A DNA stretch of 64,000 nucleotides. Source: an uncultured Gammaproteobacteria bacterium. Lineage in GTDB: Bacteria; Pseudomonadota; Gammaproteobacteria; JAADHQ01. A model generated the notes under the pieces. It did no database searches. It saw nothing but the letters and a program-made list of their open reading frames with translations, and had not been told where the DNA came from. A program made the translations under genes and the position numbers. The stretch spans positions 68,768 through 132,767 of the forward strand of contig CAMYJO010000002.1 of the NCBI GenBank assembly GCA_947258755.1. The letters run 5' to 3'. Of this stretch, positions 41,790 through 52,821 are shown one piece after another; within the stretch, counting starts at the first letter, position 1, and every line of letters begins with the position of its first letter.

Positions 41790-43004
41790 ATGGCAATCGG
41801 GTTGAAAGCACTTCCAACAATGCATCCCATCGAGGGTGTTCGTCTGGCTGTGGCGGAAGCGGGTGTGCGCTATCAGGGGCGCAACGATGTCGTATTGATT
41901 GCCTGTGATGAAGGTACCAGCTGTGCAGGCGTGTTTACTCAAAATGCCTTTTGTGCAGCACCCGTGGTGATTGCCAAGCAGCATATGTCGACTGCCAGTC
42001 CTCGGGCATTGTTGATCAATTCGGGAAATGCCAACGCCGGTACCGGTGAGCAGGGCATGCAAGCTGCACTGGATTGTTGCGCGAGTGCCGCCGATGCCAT
42101 TGCTTGTCAGTCGTCACAGGTTCTACCGTTTTCGACCGGTGTTATCGGTGAATCCCTGGCGGCCGAAAAAATCCAGTCGGTGTTGCCGGCAATGGCGACA
42201 CGTCTGCAGACAGATCAATGGCAACAGGCTGCTGAAGCGATCATGACCACGGATACCGTGGCCAAGGGCGTCTCGGTCAAAATCGAACTGCAGGGTCAAA
42301 CGTTAACTTTAACCGGTATTGCCAAGGGTTCCGGCATGATTCACCCGAATATGGCAACGATGCTGGCCTTCATTGCCACCGATGCGAACATCGAGCAGGC
42401 CTTGTTACAGGAATGTTTGCAGCAGGCCGTACAGCAATCCTTTAATCGCATTACAGTGGATGGCGATACCTCAACCAATGATGCCTGTATGTTGTTGGCC
42501 AGCGGTAAAAGTGCGGTGCAGGTGGATCGGGGTAGTATGGAGCTGCAACAGTTTGTGGCAGCGCTGACGGATGTTTGCTTGCAGTTGGCGCAGAGTATCA
42601 TTCGCGATGGTGAGGGTGTAAGCAAGTTCATCAGTGTGTTGGTCGAGCAGGGTGCGACTGCACAGGAATGTCTGGATGTGGCCTATACTGTGGCCCTGTC
42701 GCCATTGGTGAAGACGGCTTTTTTTGCCAGTGACCCGAACTGGGGTCGTATCCTGGCGGCAGTCGGTCGAGCGGGTATCCAGGACATGCGCGTTGAGGAT
42801 ATCAAGATCTACCTTGATGATGTCTGCATTGTTGAACACGGTGGGCGCGCCGGTACTTATACTGAACAGCAGGGTCAGCGTGTAATGGCGCAGGAAGACA
42901 TTACGATTCGCATCAGTCTGGGGCGCGGCCAAAGCAGCGAGACGGTATGGACGACCGATTTGTCCTACGACTACGTCAAGATTAATGCCGAGTATCGTAC
43001 CTGA
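41790..43004 (+). CDS. argJ: ArgJ, glutamate N-acetyltransferase (ornithine acetyltransferase)
   Basis: This 404-residue enzyme of the cyclic arginine pathway moves acetyl from N-acetylornithine to glutamate. The self-cleavage site is seen in GSGMIHPNMATMLAF, where the Thr after Ala becomes the N-terminal nucleophile of the beta chain (about residue 192). TGVIGESL (oxyanion region), NRITVDGDTSTNDACMLL and SDPNWGRILAAVGR are also canonical. CAGGTGA precedes the ATG. Bifunctionality (acetyl-CoA use) cannot be judged. The gene separates secA from mutT, which are adjacent in E. coli. Confidence 0.96.
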   Translation: MAIGLKALPTMHPIEGVRLAVAEAGVRYQGRNDVVLIACDEGTSCAGVFTQNAFCAAPVVIAKQHMSTASPRALLINSGNANAGTGEQGMQAALDCCASAADAIACQSSQVLPFSTGVIGESLAAEKIQSVLPAMATRLQTDQWQQAAEAIMTTDTVAKGVSVKIELQGQTLTLTGIAKGSGMIHPNMATMLAFIATDANIEQALLQECLQQAVQQSFNRITVDGDTSTNDACMLLASGKSAVQVDRGSMELQQFVAALTDVCLQLAQSIIRDGEGVSKFISVLVEQGATAQECLDVAYTVALSPLVKTAFFASDPNWGRILAAVGRAGIQDMRVEDIKIYLDDVCIVEHGGRAGTYTEQQGQRVMAQEDITIRISLGRGQSSETVWTTDLSYDYVKINAEYRT

Positions 43005-43020
43005 TTCGGTTGCTATAACC

Positions 43021-43983
43021 ATGGTGTCGGACCAAGCTGAGAGAATACATGTTGCCGTTGCGGTGATCGAGAATGCGCATCAGCAGGTGCTGATAGCGAA
43101 ACGTCCCGCGCATGTGCATCAGGGTGATCTGTGGGAGTTTCCGGGCGGTAAAGTGGAGACTGGGGAGCTGGTCAGTGAGGCCCTGGCACGTGAATTGTAT
43201 GAAGAGCTGGGAGTTACTGTGGCCCGGATGCATCCATTGATCCAGATCCGGCATGACTATGCTGATCGTAAGGTACTGTTGGATGTCTATCGGGTCGAGG
43301 CCTTTTCCGGGACGGCGCATGGCAAGGAAGGTCAGCAGGTACAGTGGGTCAAGTGCGATGCGTTGTTTGACTGGCCGATGCCAGAGGCAAACCTGCCGAT
43401 TACGCGCGCGTTGCAATTACCTCAACGTTACCTGATAACACCCGCAGAAAGTTCTAACGCTACTGTCTTCGTCGACCATTTAGAATCGTGTTTGCAGGCT
43501 GGTATCAGCTTGCTGCAGTATCGAGATAGTGAAATCGATGCGCAGCAATATTTAGTGATGGCGCAGCGGATTATTGATCTGGCGAATCATTATAATGCGC
43601 AGGTCATGTTGAACTGCCCACTGCAGCTATTTCATCAATGCCAGGGCGCGGGGCTGCATTTGACCAGTGCTAGTCTGATGGGCTTAGTTGAAAGGCCGGT
43701 GCCCGTGGGTGTTTATCTATCGGCGTCCTGCCATGATGCTGCCGAAGTGCAACAAGCAAACAAGATCGGGGTTGATTTTATTGTTGTCGCACCGGTATTG
43801 CCTACGCGTAGTCACCCTGATGCAAAGCTCCTGGGCTGGCAACAATTCGAGTTACTGACAGCGTTGGCGCAGATGCCGGTATATGCGCTGGGCGGCCTGA
43901 ATGAGAGCGATATCCGTATTGCACAAACACATGGGGCGCAGGGTATTGCGGCTATTCGTTCACTGTGGGGTGATGGTGTATGA
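43021..43983 (+). CDS. Nudix (MutT) hydrolase fused to a ThiE-like domain
   Basis: The N-terminal half (about residues 8-130) is MutT-like and cleans 8-oxo-dGTP. The Nudix box GGKVETGELVSEALARELYE with the following ELGV is complete. The C-terminal half (about 135-318) has a thiamine-phosphate-synthase barrel pattern (LLQYRDSEID, GLHLTSASL, ALGGLN) but reads MLNCPLQL where ThiE has its N-D-R substrate motif, so catalytic ThiE activity is doubtful. Such fusions are known in Gammaproteobacteria. ATG 43021 is chosen; ATG 42985 would overlap argJ by 20 bp. It overlaps the next gene by 4 bp. Confidence 0.9.
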   Translation: MVSDQAERIHVAVAVIENAHQQVLIAKRPAHVHQGDLWEFPGGKVETGELVSEALARELYEELGVTVARMHPLIQIRHDYADRKVLLDVYRVEAFSGTAHGKEGQQVQWVKCDALFDWPMPEANLPITRALQLPQRYLITPAESSNATVFVDHLESCLQAGISLLQYRDSEIDAQQYLVMAQRIIDLANHYNAQVMLNCPLQLFHQCQGAGLHLTSASLMGLVERPVPVGVYLSASCHDAAEVQQANKIGVDFIVVAPVLPTRSHPDAKLLGWQQFELLTALAQMPVYALGGLNESDIRIAQTHGAQGIAAIRSLWGDGV

Positions 43984-44483
43984 AGTTTCCTTGGCAGCGT
44001 TTTATAAACCAACGTAGTGTGCTGATCATATTGATGATGTTATTGATCGCCTATTTTCTGCAACTACGTGAAGGCTATTTTAGTGTTGATCGGCAGTCGA
44101 CGGTCTATCTACAACAGCAGCTGGTTGTTGATAGGGACTGTGATGTCACTCAGGGAAAATGTAACAGTAGTCGTGACGAGCTGCGTTTGTCGCTAGCATT
44201 ATTGGAACAGCCAGGGGCGTTACAGTCGTTTCCGGCCGAAGTTAATGTGGAAGGACTGGGCAGTCCTGAGCACCTGGATATCGGCCTGGTGTTTAGTATG
44301 AAGGGAATGGATATGGGTGATTTGCGCCAAAAACTGGTGTTTGATCGCCAAACGAAGACGTGGCGTGGCCAGGTGATTTTACCAATCTGTAGTACGGGTC
44401 GCCGTGACTGGCTTGCCAGAGTTGATGTGATCAATGGGGATACTATCTATACCGCTGCATATGAGTTTACATTGACGAGGTAG
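43980..44483 (+). CDS. Single-pass membrane protein with a YtkA/FixH-like periplasmic domain
   Basis: The 167-residue protein has one membrane helix (about residues 12-28) and an exported domain. The segment FSMKGMDMGDLRQKLVFD, then WRGQVILP, CSTGRRDW and a final ITYTAAYEF-like strand, recalls the YtkA/FixH beta-sandwich pattern (Met-x-Met core, Gly-Arg-Trp-like turn). That resemblance is from inspection and is not a confirmed family hit. Two cysteines early in the domain (DRDCDVTQGKC) may pair. The start overlaps the MutT-ThiE stop (ATGA). Function unknown; metal binding is possible. Confidence 0.7.
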   Translation: MKFPWQRFINQRSVLIILMMLLIAYFLQLREGYFSVDRQSTVYLQQQLVVDRDCDVTQGKCNSSRDELRLSLALLEQPGALQSFPAEVNVEGLGSPEHLDIGLVFSMKGMDMGDLRQKLVFDRQTKTWRGQVILPICSTGRRDWLARVDVINGDTIYTAAYEFTLTR

Positions 44484-44503
44484 TGCAGGGGGCTGTTTAC
44501 TGA

Positions 44504-44695
44504 TCAGTAGTCGTCGTGTTCGGGTAGTTCAGCAGAGTCAGGAATGCGGGGCTTCTCATCTAGCCATTCACCCAGGTCGATCAAGCTGCAACGTTTGCTG
44601 CAAAAAGGTTTCCATTTGGATGCTTCATTCCACTGTACCGGCTTCTTGCAGGTTGGGCAATGGACGCATTGATTGTTTTGTTTGTTCTGTTTCAT
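44504..44695 (-). CDS. yacG: YacG, zinc-binding DNA gyrase inhibitor
   Basis: This 63-residue protein has the four-cysteine zinc site [10 protein letters not shown]...[15 protein letters not shown], the YacG hallmark. YacG binds GyrB and blocks DNA binding by gyrase. It lies 15 bp downstream of zapD, in the conserved coaE-zapD-yacG order of Gammaproteobacteria. Confidence 0.95.
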   Translation of the reverse strand: MKQNKQNNQCVHCPTCKKPVQWNEASKWKPFCSKRCSLIDLGEWLDEKPRIPDSAELPEHDDY

Positions 44696-44710
44696 TGGGC
44701 AATCTGACGC

Positions 44711-45478
44711 TTAGATCATGCAGCAGGACATTTCAAATTCAATATCATGATTAACTTGTTGCGGACGCTTCTCATCATGTTCCTGGCGTAGGAAGCGAAC
44801 AGTGAAGCGGTGCTTGCCACCACTTATTTCTGGGTAGCAGTCCAGTTCTGCAGGTAGGCTGATTCTCAATATCTGACAAGGGTTGGCCGGGTCAAGATTG
44901 CGCTGAAAGAAACCATTTTCGGCCAATTCCAGGCGTGGTACGGCGCTGTTGCGAATCAGTTGCAGGATTAGTTCAATGGCCTTGCGCATGGTGTCGAAAC
45001 CGGAGATCCATGTTGTCAGTGCAGCGATTCTTTCTTCACTACTTTTTTGTAGCCAGAAATGATAGCCAGGCAGATCCATTTCGCAAGTGCCACCCGGGAC
45101 GGTAGCCCGTTGCCGGATGCTGGCGATGAATTCATTATGCTTGAGGGCATGGCCAAAAGGCAGGCTGTCAGAAAATAATTTGTTGCTGAAAGAATCCAGC
45201 TCCAGTAACACCTGGTCAAGTCGCTGGTGGTCGACCTGGGGATTTTCAAATAACAGGGTCAGGCTTTGGGTGTGACGCTCCAGCTCTTTCAGTATTTCCG
45301 TTTTCAGATCACTACGACTGACCAGATCATGAATTTCAATGATCGTCCCCAGTGCCGCGCGGCTATTCCAGGCGGACGTGCCATTGAGGCTGTAGTCGGC
45401 TTGTTTGAATAGGTATTCCAGGCGCAGGAATGAGCGGATGCGCTCGTTCAAGGGCTGTTCATAGTTAATTTTTCTCAC
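44711..45478 (-). CDS. zapD: ZapD, FtsZ-bundling protein
   Basis: This 255-residue cytoplasmic protein binds the C-terminal peptide of FtsZ and bundles protofilaments. The start YEQPLNERIRSFLRLEYLF and the HDLVSRSDLKTEILKELER region are typical, as is PGYHFWLQKSSEERIAAL. ZapD is confined to part of the Proteobacteria and helps place the organism. The gene order with coaE and yacG is conserved. Confidence 0.94.
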   Translation of the reverse strand: MRKINYEQPLNERIRSFLRLEYLFKQADYSLNGTSAWNSRAALGTIIEIHDLVSRSDLKTEILKELERHTQSLTLLFENPQVDHQRLDQVLLELDSFSNKLFSDSLPFGHALKHNEFIASIRQRATVPGGTCEMDLPGYHFWLQKSSEERIAALTTWISGFDTMRKAIELILQLIRNSAVPRLELAENGFFQRNLDPANPCQILRISLPAELDCYPEISGGKHRFTVRFLRQEHDEKRPQQVNHDIEFEMSCCMI

Positions 45479-45559
45479 GTATTGCCGTCCGCGAATTACT
45501 GTTGTCTAGCGTTTCTATATTGATATTTCGTCAAAGATAACATGACATGGGGATAAAAA

Positions 45560-46162
45560 TCAGGCATTTTTGCTCATTTCTATGTATTGCTGATGTAAGC
45601 GAAAGATTTCCTGTCTTAGCAGGTCGATATCATCACTGTCATTGATGATTACATCATCTGCAACCGCCAGACGTTGCGGCCGTGAGCACTGAGCCTGCAA
45701 GATGGCATTAAATTGTGGCTCGCTCAAGCCAGGGCGACGCAGGACCCGTTCTCGTTGGGTGCTCTCGCTACAATCCAGTGCCAGGATCCGGTCGCAAATA
45801 GCCTGTTGACCGCTCTCCACTAACAGCGGGATGACCAAAACACAATAGTCTGCATCGATAGATTCGCGTTGACGTAGCATTTCTTTGCGAATAGCCGGAT
45901 GCATAATGGCTTCGAGTTCCTGGCGACGGTCGCTGTCATTGAAAACGAGTTCACGTAATGCAGCTCGGTCCAGCAAGCCATCGGCCTGTTTCAATTCGGC
46001 GCCAAACCTCTCAAGCAGTAGTTCTAGTGTGGCTTGTCCGGGTTCGACGATTTGATGGGCTATCGCATCTGCATCGATAACGGGGACCTGCAGTTCAGAG
46101 AAAACCGCTGCTGCTGTGGATTTTCCACAACCGATACCGCCTGTGAGTCCAATAGTAAGCAT
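45560..46162 (-). CDS. coaE: Dephospho-CoA kinase CoaE
   Basis: This 200-residue enzyme catalyses the last step of coenzyme A synthesis, phosphorylation of the ribose 3'-OH of dephospho-CoA. The P-loop GLTGGIGCGKSTAAAVF (about residues 5-21), the VIDADAIAHQIV substrate region, HPAIRKEM and VIPLLVESG are all intact. It lies 36 bp downstream of pilD on the same strand. Confidence 0.96.
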   Translation of the reverse strand: MLTIGLTGGIGCGKSTAAAVFSELQVPVIDADAIAHQIVEPGQATLELLLERFGAELKQADGLLDRAALRELVFNDSDRRQELEAIMHPAIRKEMLRQRESIDADYCVLVIPLLVESGQQAICDRILALDCSESTQRERVLRRPGLSEPQFNAILQAQCSRPQRLAVADDVIINDSDDIDLLRQEIFRLHQQYIEMSKNA

Positions 46163-46198
46163 ATGTTTAATTTCTAGCTTGTTGGTATGCAGTTTATG

Positions 46199-47077
46199 CT
46201 ACAGACTTAGGCCGGTAAAGTCCTTATAGGCTTGCACGATATCATGTCCCCATACGAGGCTGATCCAGCCAGCCATGGCCAGGTAGGGTCCGAAAGGAAT
46301 TGGTAGCTGGCGGTCTCTGCCCAGCACTAAAATAAGACTGATGCCGACCACAGCGCCAACGACTGACGATAGCAGGGCTATCATCAGCAATGATTGCCAG
46401 CCCAGCCAGGCGCCAAAAAGCGCCAGTAACTTGAAGTCACCGTAACCCATGCCTTCCTTGCCGGTCAGTAAATGATGAATCTGATAGATGCTCCACAAGG
46501 ACAGGTAACCGGCCATAGCACCAATGACGCTGTCTTCAAGGCTAGCAAATGTGCCGTTGATATTCAGTAACAGGCCCAGCCATAAGACCGGCAGGGTGAT
46601 GTTGTCTGGCAGTAGCTTGGTGTCGTAATCGATGACCGATAAGGAGATCAGTGACCAGGTTAATACCATCGCCGCCAGGGCCTGTAGTCCAAAACCAAAA
46701 TGCCAGGCGACATACGCGGTCATCAGGCCGCAGAGCAGCTCGATAGCGGGGTAGCGTAACGAAATTTTGTTTTTGCATTGCGAGCATTTACCCAGTAGGA
46801 ACAAATAGCTGAATACCGGGATATTTTCCCAGGGTTTTATCTTGTGGTCGCAGTGTGGACAGGTCGATGCCGGTGTGGCCAGATTAAATTTTTCTTCAGC
46901 CGTTGTTTGCTGCTCAAGCTCGAGAAATTCCTGGCATTGACTGCGCCATTCTTTTTGCAGCATAACTGGCAGGCGATAGATGACTACGTTCAGAAAGCTG
47001 CCGACGACCAGGCCGAATATCAGACTGATAATGATAAAGGCCAGCGGGTGGGTGTCGAGGTATTCGAGGATTAGCAT
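46199..47077 (-). CDS. pilD: PilD, type IV prepilin peptidase and N-methyltransferase
   Basis: This 292-residue membrane protease cleaves and methylates type IV prepilins and type II secretion pseudopilins. The N-terminal SFLNVVIYRLP and the zinc-binding cysteines (73, 76, 98, 101) of the methylase domain are present. The aspartic-protease motif DYDTKLLPD and the GxGD-type GMGYGDFKLLA follow. About eight membrane segments are predicted. With pilC and pilB it forms the pilBCD operon. Confidence 0.95.
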   Translation of the reverse strand: MLILEYLDTHPLAFIIISLIFGLVVGSFLNVVIYRLPVMLQKEWRSQCQEFLELEQQTTAEEKFNLATPASTCPHCDHKIKPWENIPVFSYLFLLGKCSQCKNKISLRYPAIELLCGLMTAYVAWHFGFGLQALAAMVLTWSLISLSVIDYDTKLLPDNITLPVLWLGLLLNINGTFASLEDSVIGAMAGYLSLWSIYQIHHLLTGKEGMGYGDFKLLALFGAWLGWQSLLMIALLSSVVGAVVGISLILVLGRDRQLPIPFGPYLAMAGWISLVWGHDIVQAYKDFTGLSL

Positions 47078-47130
47078 TCAGATTTTTATAGTGTGCGGGG
47101 TGCTGTCAACAGCACCCCTGACCCGGGAAT

Positions 47131-48351
47131 TTATACAACCTGGCCCAGTTTGAATATTGGCAGGTACATGGCAATAACGAGGCCGCCGACCAGAACACCA
47201 AGAACGGCCATAATTAACGGTTCGAGCAGGCTGCTGAGGGAGTCAACGGCATTATCGACTTCGTCTTCATAGAAATCCGCGACTTTTGCCAGCATGTCAT
47301 CGAGAGCGCCCGATTCTTCACCGATGGCAACCATTTGTATTACCATATTTGGAAACAGGCCAGCATCCTTCATCGACAAATTTAATTGACGACCGGTAGA
47401 AACCTCGTCGCGAATGCGCAGTATCGCATCCGAATAGACAATATTGCCGGTCGCGCCAGCGACTGAATCCATGGCTTCCACCAGCGGTACGCCGGCGGCG
47501 AACATGGTTGACAGGGTCCTGGAATAACGGGCAATCGCCGCCTTGTTCAGGATGGGACCAACAATAGGGATTTTCAGGGCCATTTTGTCGAGGAAATGTC
47601 CGAACTTGGTCGACCGTTGTTTCAACTGGATAAAGCCATAGATAATGGCGATGGTGCCAGCAAGTACCGCAAACCACCAATCCTGCATAAATCGCGACAG
47701 GCCGATGACCATCTGCGTAAAGGCCGGCAGGCTAGCACCAAATCCGCTAAACAGCTCTTCGAATTGCGGGACAACGAAAATCAACAGGATCGCGGTGACG
47801 ATGCCGGCGACAACAATAACCGCGGTTGGGTAGAACAGGGCTTTCTTGATTTTGGCCTTGATGGCCTCGGTCTTTTCTTTGTAGGTCGCGATTTTATGCA
47901 ACAGGTTCTCAAGGATACCGGCATGTTCGCCAGCCCTGACCAGATTGCAAAACAGTTCATCAAACTGAAGCGGGTGCTTGGCCAGTGATTCGGCCAGTGG
48001 GTTTCCGGACTCGACGTCGTTCTTGATCGTCATCAGCAATTCCTGCATGCGCGGATTATCGTGCCCACGGCCGATGATTTCGAATGCTTGTACCAGTGGT
48101 ACTCCGGACGACATCATGGTTGCCAACTGGCGACTGAAAATGGCGATATCCCTGGATGTTATTTTCTTACCCTTGGTGGAGCTGAACAAAGTCGATTTCT
48201 TGCGCACTTTTTTGGGTGCGATGCCGCGTTTTCTGAGTTCTGCCTTGACCATGGCAGGGGTGCTGCCCTGGCTTTCGCCCTTGACCTTGACGCCACGTTT
48301 GTCAGACCCTTCCCATAGAAACACACTCTGTTTGATTGCTTTTTCTGCCAT
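47131..48351 (-). CDS. pilC: PilC, type IV pilus inner-membrane platform protein
   Basis: The 406-residue protein anchors the assembly ATPase PilB and feeds pilin into the fibre. Two repeated GspF/PilC domains are visible: FSRQLATMMSSGVPLVQAFEI (in part, about 68-90) and YSRTLSTMFAAGVPLVEAM (about 275-293). They alternate with membrane segments (near 175-195, 220-245 and 380-400). An N-terminal cytoplasmic extension (GVKVKGE) is typical. It starts 3 bp downstream of pilB on the minus strand. Confidence 0.96.
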   Translation of the reverse strand: MAEKAIKQSVFLWEGSDKRGVKVKGESQGSTPAMVKAELRKRGIAPKKVRKKSTLFSSTKGKKITSRDIAIFSRQLATMMSSGVPLVQAFEIIGRGHDNPRMQELLMTIKNDVESGNPLAESLAKHPLQFDELFCNLVRAGEHAGILENLLHKIATYKEKTEAIKAKIKKALFYPTAVIVVAGIVTAILLIFVVPQFEELFSGFGASLPAFTQMVIGLSRFMQDWWFAVLAGTIAIIYGFIQLKQRSTKFGHFLDKMALKIPIVGPILNKAAIARYSRTLSTMFAAGVPLVEAMDSVAGATGNIVYSDAILRIRDEVSTGRQLNLSMKDAGLFPNMVIQMVAIGEESGALDDMLAKVADFYEDEVDNAVDSLSSLLEPLIMAVLGVLVGGLVIAMYLPIFKLGQVV

Positions 48352-48354
48352 TGA

Positions 48355-50073
48355 TTAGTCCTTTGTAATCCGGTTTATTTCTTCCAGACTAGTTAAGCCT
48401 TCTTTAACTTTATTTAAACCTGAGCGACGCAGATCATTTGTTCCTTCTTTCTTGGCCTGAGCAGCGATCTCCAGTGCATTGCCGCCGGCCATTATTATTC
48501 GGCCTGTTTCTTCAGACACGGGCATAACCTGGTAGACGCCCAGGCGACCCTTGTAACCATTCGTACACTGATCGCAGCCTGTGGGGCCATAGACTTTCAG
48601 ATCGGCGATCTCATCCTTAAGGAAGCCTTCTTCCAGCAAAGCTTCAGCGGGGATCTTTTCTTCCTTTTTGCAATGTGTACACAGGCGCCGGGCTAGACGT
48701 TGGGCGATAATTAGACTGATAGATGAGGCGATATTGAACGGGGGTATGCCCATGTTGACCAGACGTGTCAAAGTTTGTGGCGCATCATTAGTATGTAATG
48801 TCGATAACACCAGGTGGCCTGTCTGTGCGGCCTTGATCGCGATTTCGGCCGTCTCCAGGTCACGAATCTCACCAACCATGATAATATCTGGATCCTGACG
48901 CAGGAAGGCGCGTAATGCGGCCGAAAAGGTCATGCCGGTCTTCGCATTCATGTGTACCTGATTTATACCCGGCAGGTTGATTTCAACAGGGTCTTCAGCG
49001 GTGGAGATATTTTTATCCGGGTTGTTGAGGATATTGAGTGCAGTATATAACGACACCGTCTTACCACTACCCGTTGGACCGGTTACCAGTACAAGCCCCC
49101 AGGGTTTGTGAATGGCGTCTATGAATAGTTTTTTCTGGTGATCTTCATAACCGAGAATATCGATATCCAGGTTCGCTGCACTGGAATCAAGGATACGCAT
49201 AACGATCTTTTCGCCGAACAGGGTCGGACAGGTATTAACACGAAAGTCTACCGCGCGCGTCTTTGAGATGTTCATCTTAATACGGCCGTCCTGTGGGACG
49301 CGGCGCTCGGCGATATCCATGCGTGCCATAACCTTGATGCGTGCGGTTACGCGCGAAGCCAGGTTGATGGGTGGTGCGGCAATTTCATGCAGGATACCAT
49401 CTTGTCTGAAGCGTACACGATAGGTTTTTTCATAGGCCTCAAAGTGTATGTCGGACGCACCCTTATTTATCGCATCCAGCAGGACTTTGTTAACAAAACG
49501 GACGACAGGGGTGTCATCAATGTCGGCATCATCTTCATCCTTGGATTCAGTATCCTCGCCACCTTCGATTGACAGGTTATCCAGGTCTTCATCCAGTAGC
49601 CCCTCCATAGGCGTTTCTTGTGCTGCAAGTGCTTTTTCGATGACGTTTTTAAGTTGTTCTTCCTCAACCAAGACGGCATCGGTATTGATGCCGGTATTGA
49701 ACTTGATCTCGTCCAGGGCTTGCAAATTGGTCGGATCTGAGATGGCAACAAACAAGCGATTGCCCCTGCGCATTAGTGGCAGTGTATGATGTTTGCGAAT
49801 CAGCTTTTCATCGACCAGGCTGATATAGCTAGCTGAGGCTTCGAGGTCCAGGCAATTGATATCAAACAGCGGCACACCAAATTCTTGTGATGCGGCATTG
49901 GCTATCTGCTTGCCGTTCAGAATTTTGTTTTCAACCAGGTGAGTGACCAGGGTGGTTTTGTTTTTCCGAGCAGCCTTTAATGCAGTTTCGGCTACACCCT
50001 CTTCAATAAGACCATCATGCACCAGTCTTCTTGCCAGACCGCTAAGCTGAATTTTTGGATTGGTTGTTGCCAT
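48355..50073 (-). CDS. pilB: PilB, type IV pilus extension ATPase
   Basis: This 572-residue hexameric ATPase powers pilus extension. An N-terminal MshEN/GspE domain (about 15-150) precedes the ATPase core: Walker A TGPTGSGKT (331-339), the Asp box DPVEI, Walker B LRAFLRQDPDIIMVGEIRD (about 390-408) and the His box (LSTLHTNDAP). A zinc tetracysteine is seen in CTHCKKEE (about 472) and CDQC (about 510). No pilA, pilT or pilin-like gene follows upstream; the glycan island begins there. Confidence 0.96.
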   Translation of the reverse strand: MATTNPKIQLSGLARRLVHDGLIEEGVAETALKAARKNKTTLVTHLVENKILNGKQIANAASQEFGVPLFDINCLDLEASASYISLVDEKLIRKHHTLPLMRRGNRLFVAISDPTNLQALDEIKFNTGINTDAVLVEEEQLKNVIEKALAAQETPMEGLLDEDLDNLSIEGGEDTESKDEDDADIDDTPVVRFVNKVLLDAINKGASDIHFEAYEKTYRVRFRQDGILHEIAAPPINLASRVTARIKVMARMDIAERRVPQDGRIKMNISKTRAVDFRVNTCPTLFGEKIVMRILDSSAANLDIDILGYEDHQKKLFIDAIHKPWGLVLVTGPTGSGKTVSLYTALNILNNPDKNISTAEDPVEINLPGINQVHMNAKTGMTFSAALRAFLRQDPDIIMVGEIRDLETAEIAIKAAQTGHLVLSTLHTNDAPQTLTRLVNMGIPPFNIASSISLIIAQRLARRLCTHCKKEEKIPAEALLEEGFLKDEIADLKVYGPTGCDQCTNGYKGRLGVYQVMPVSEETGRIIMAGGNALEIAAQAKKEGTNDLRRSGLNKVKEGLTSLEEINRITKD

Positions 50074-51527
<1,454 letters not shown>

Positions 51528-51629
51528 TTTTGATGTGCAGCGCTGATGATAACGTCTACAGGATTAGTTTAGATATTTTACGCTTCTGGGTCGATCTCAA
51601 CTAGGGAAATTCGGAAAGGTTTGACAAGC

Positions 51630-52793
51630 ATGATTCCATACGGTCGTCATGATATTAATCAGGAAGACATTGATGCAGTTATTGATGTCTTGCATTCTGA
51701 TTATTTGACTCAAGGGCCTACTGTTCCCGCATTTGAGCAAAGTGTTGCAGGTTATTGTGATGTTCGCTATGCCGTTGCAGTTAACAGTGCGACAAGTGCC
51801 TTGCATATCGCATGTCTAGCTTTGGGTGTTTCAAGCGGCGATATAGTCTGGACAACACCAATTACTTTTGTGGCCAGCGCAAATTGTGCGCTCTATTGTG
51901 GTGCGTCTATTGATTTTGTCGATATCGATCCTCGCACATCTAATATGAGCGTGGATCGCTTATCTGAAAAACTAGCGCAAGCGAAAAAAAACGGATCTCT
52001 GCCTAAGGTAGTTATTCCTGTGCATCTATGTGGCCAGTCCTGTGACATGAAGGCTATACACAAACTTGGCACACAATATGGATTTAGGATAGTCGAAGAT
52101 GCATCGCATGCCATAGGTGGAAAATTTCGTGATGAACCAATTGGCAGCTGTCGTTACAGCGATATCACAGTTTTTAGTTTTCATCCTGTTAAAATAATCA
52201 CTACAGGTGAAGGCGGGATGGCTTTGACCAACGATTCAAAGCTAGCTAAACAAATGCAGTTGTTGCGTAGCCATGGTATAACCCGAGATGTGAGCGAGTT
52301 GTCCCAAGATAGCGATGGGCCTTGGTATTACCAACAAATCGATCTTGGCTTCAATTACCGCATGACTGATATTCAGGCGGCCATAGGTTTAAGTCAATTG
52401 AGACGGTTAGATGAATTTGTGAGCAAGCGGCATGTCATTGCCAAACGATATGACAGTTTATTGCCTGATCTACCAGTAGTTGTTACGTGGCAAGACCCAG
52501 AGAGTTATTCGGGCTTTCATCTGTATGTAATTAGATTGAAGCTAGAAGAAATAACAAATTCACATTTAAAGGTTTTTAAGGAGCTTAGAAATAAAGGTAT
52601 TGGGGTTAATTTGCATTATATCCCCGTGTATAGACAGCCATATTATGAACAATTCGGGTTTAAAGCAGGGTATTGTCCTGAAGCTGAGAAATACTATTCA
52701 GAGGCGATTAGTTTGCCGATGTATCCTCGATTAACAGAGATGCAACAGGATGAAGTTATTTCTGCACTTAGTTCGGTTCTTAAAAAATGTTGA
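51630..52793 (+). CDS. pseC: PseC, UDP-4-keto-sugar aminotransferase
   Basis: This 387-residue PLP aminotransferase of the DegT family makes UDP-4-amino-4,6-dideoxy-beta-L-AltNAc from the PseB product. The start MIPYGRHDINQEDIDAV is standard for PseC; ATG 51630 has GGAAAGG 10 bp upstream, and a TTG three codons earlier is less likely. PLP-binding Lys188 lies in FSFHPVKIITTGEGG, with EDASHAIGG earlier and GFNYRMTDIQAAIG later. It follows pseB after about 100 bp. Confidence 0.93.
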   Translation: MIPYGRHDINQEDIDAVIDVLHSDYLTQGPTVPAFEQSVAGYCDVRYAVAVNSATSALHIACLALGVSSGDIVWTTPITFVASANCALYCGASIDFVDIDPRTSNMSVDRLSEKLAQAKKNGSLPKVVIPVHLCGQSCDMKAIHKLGTQYGFRIVEDASHAIGGKFRDEPIGSCRYSDITVFSFHPVKIITTGEGGMALTNDSKLAKQMQLLRSHGITRDVSELSQDSDGPWYYQQIDLGFNYRMTDIQAAIGLSQLRRLDEFVSKRHVIAKRYDSLLPDLPVVVTWQDPESYSGFHLYVIRLKLEEITNSHLKVFKELRNKGIGVNLHYIPVYRQPYYEQFGFKAGYCPEAEKYYSEAISLPMYPRLTEMQQDEVISALSSVLKKC

Positions 52794-52821
52794 AAATGAT
52801 TACTGTAGGAGCGGAATAGAT

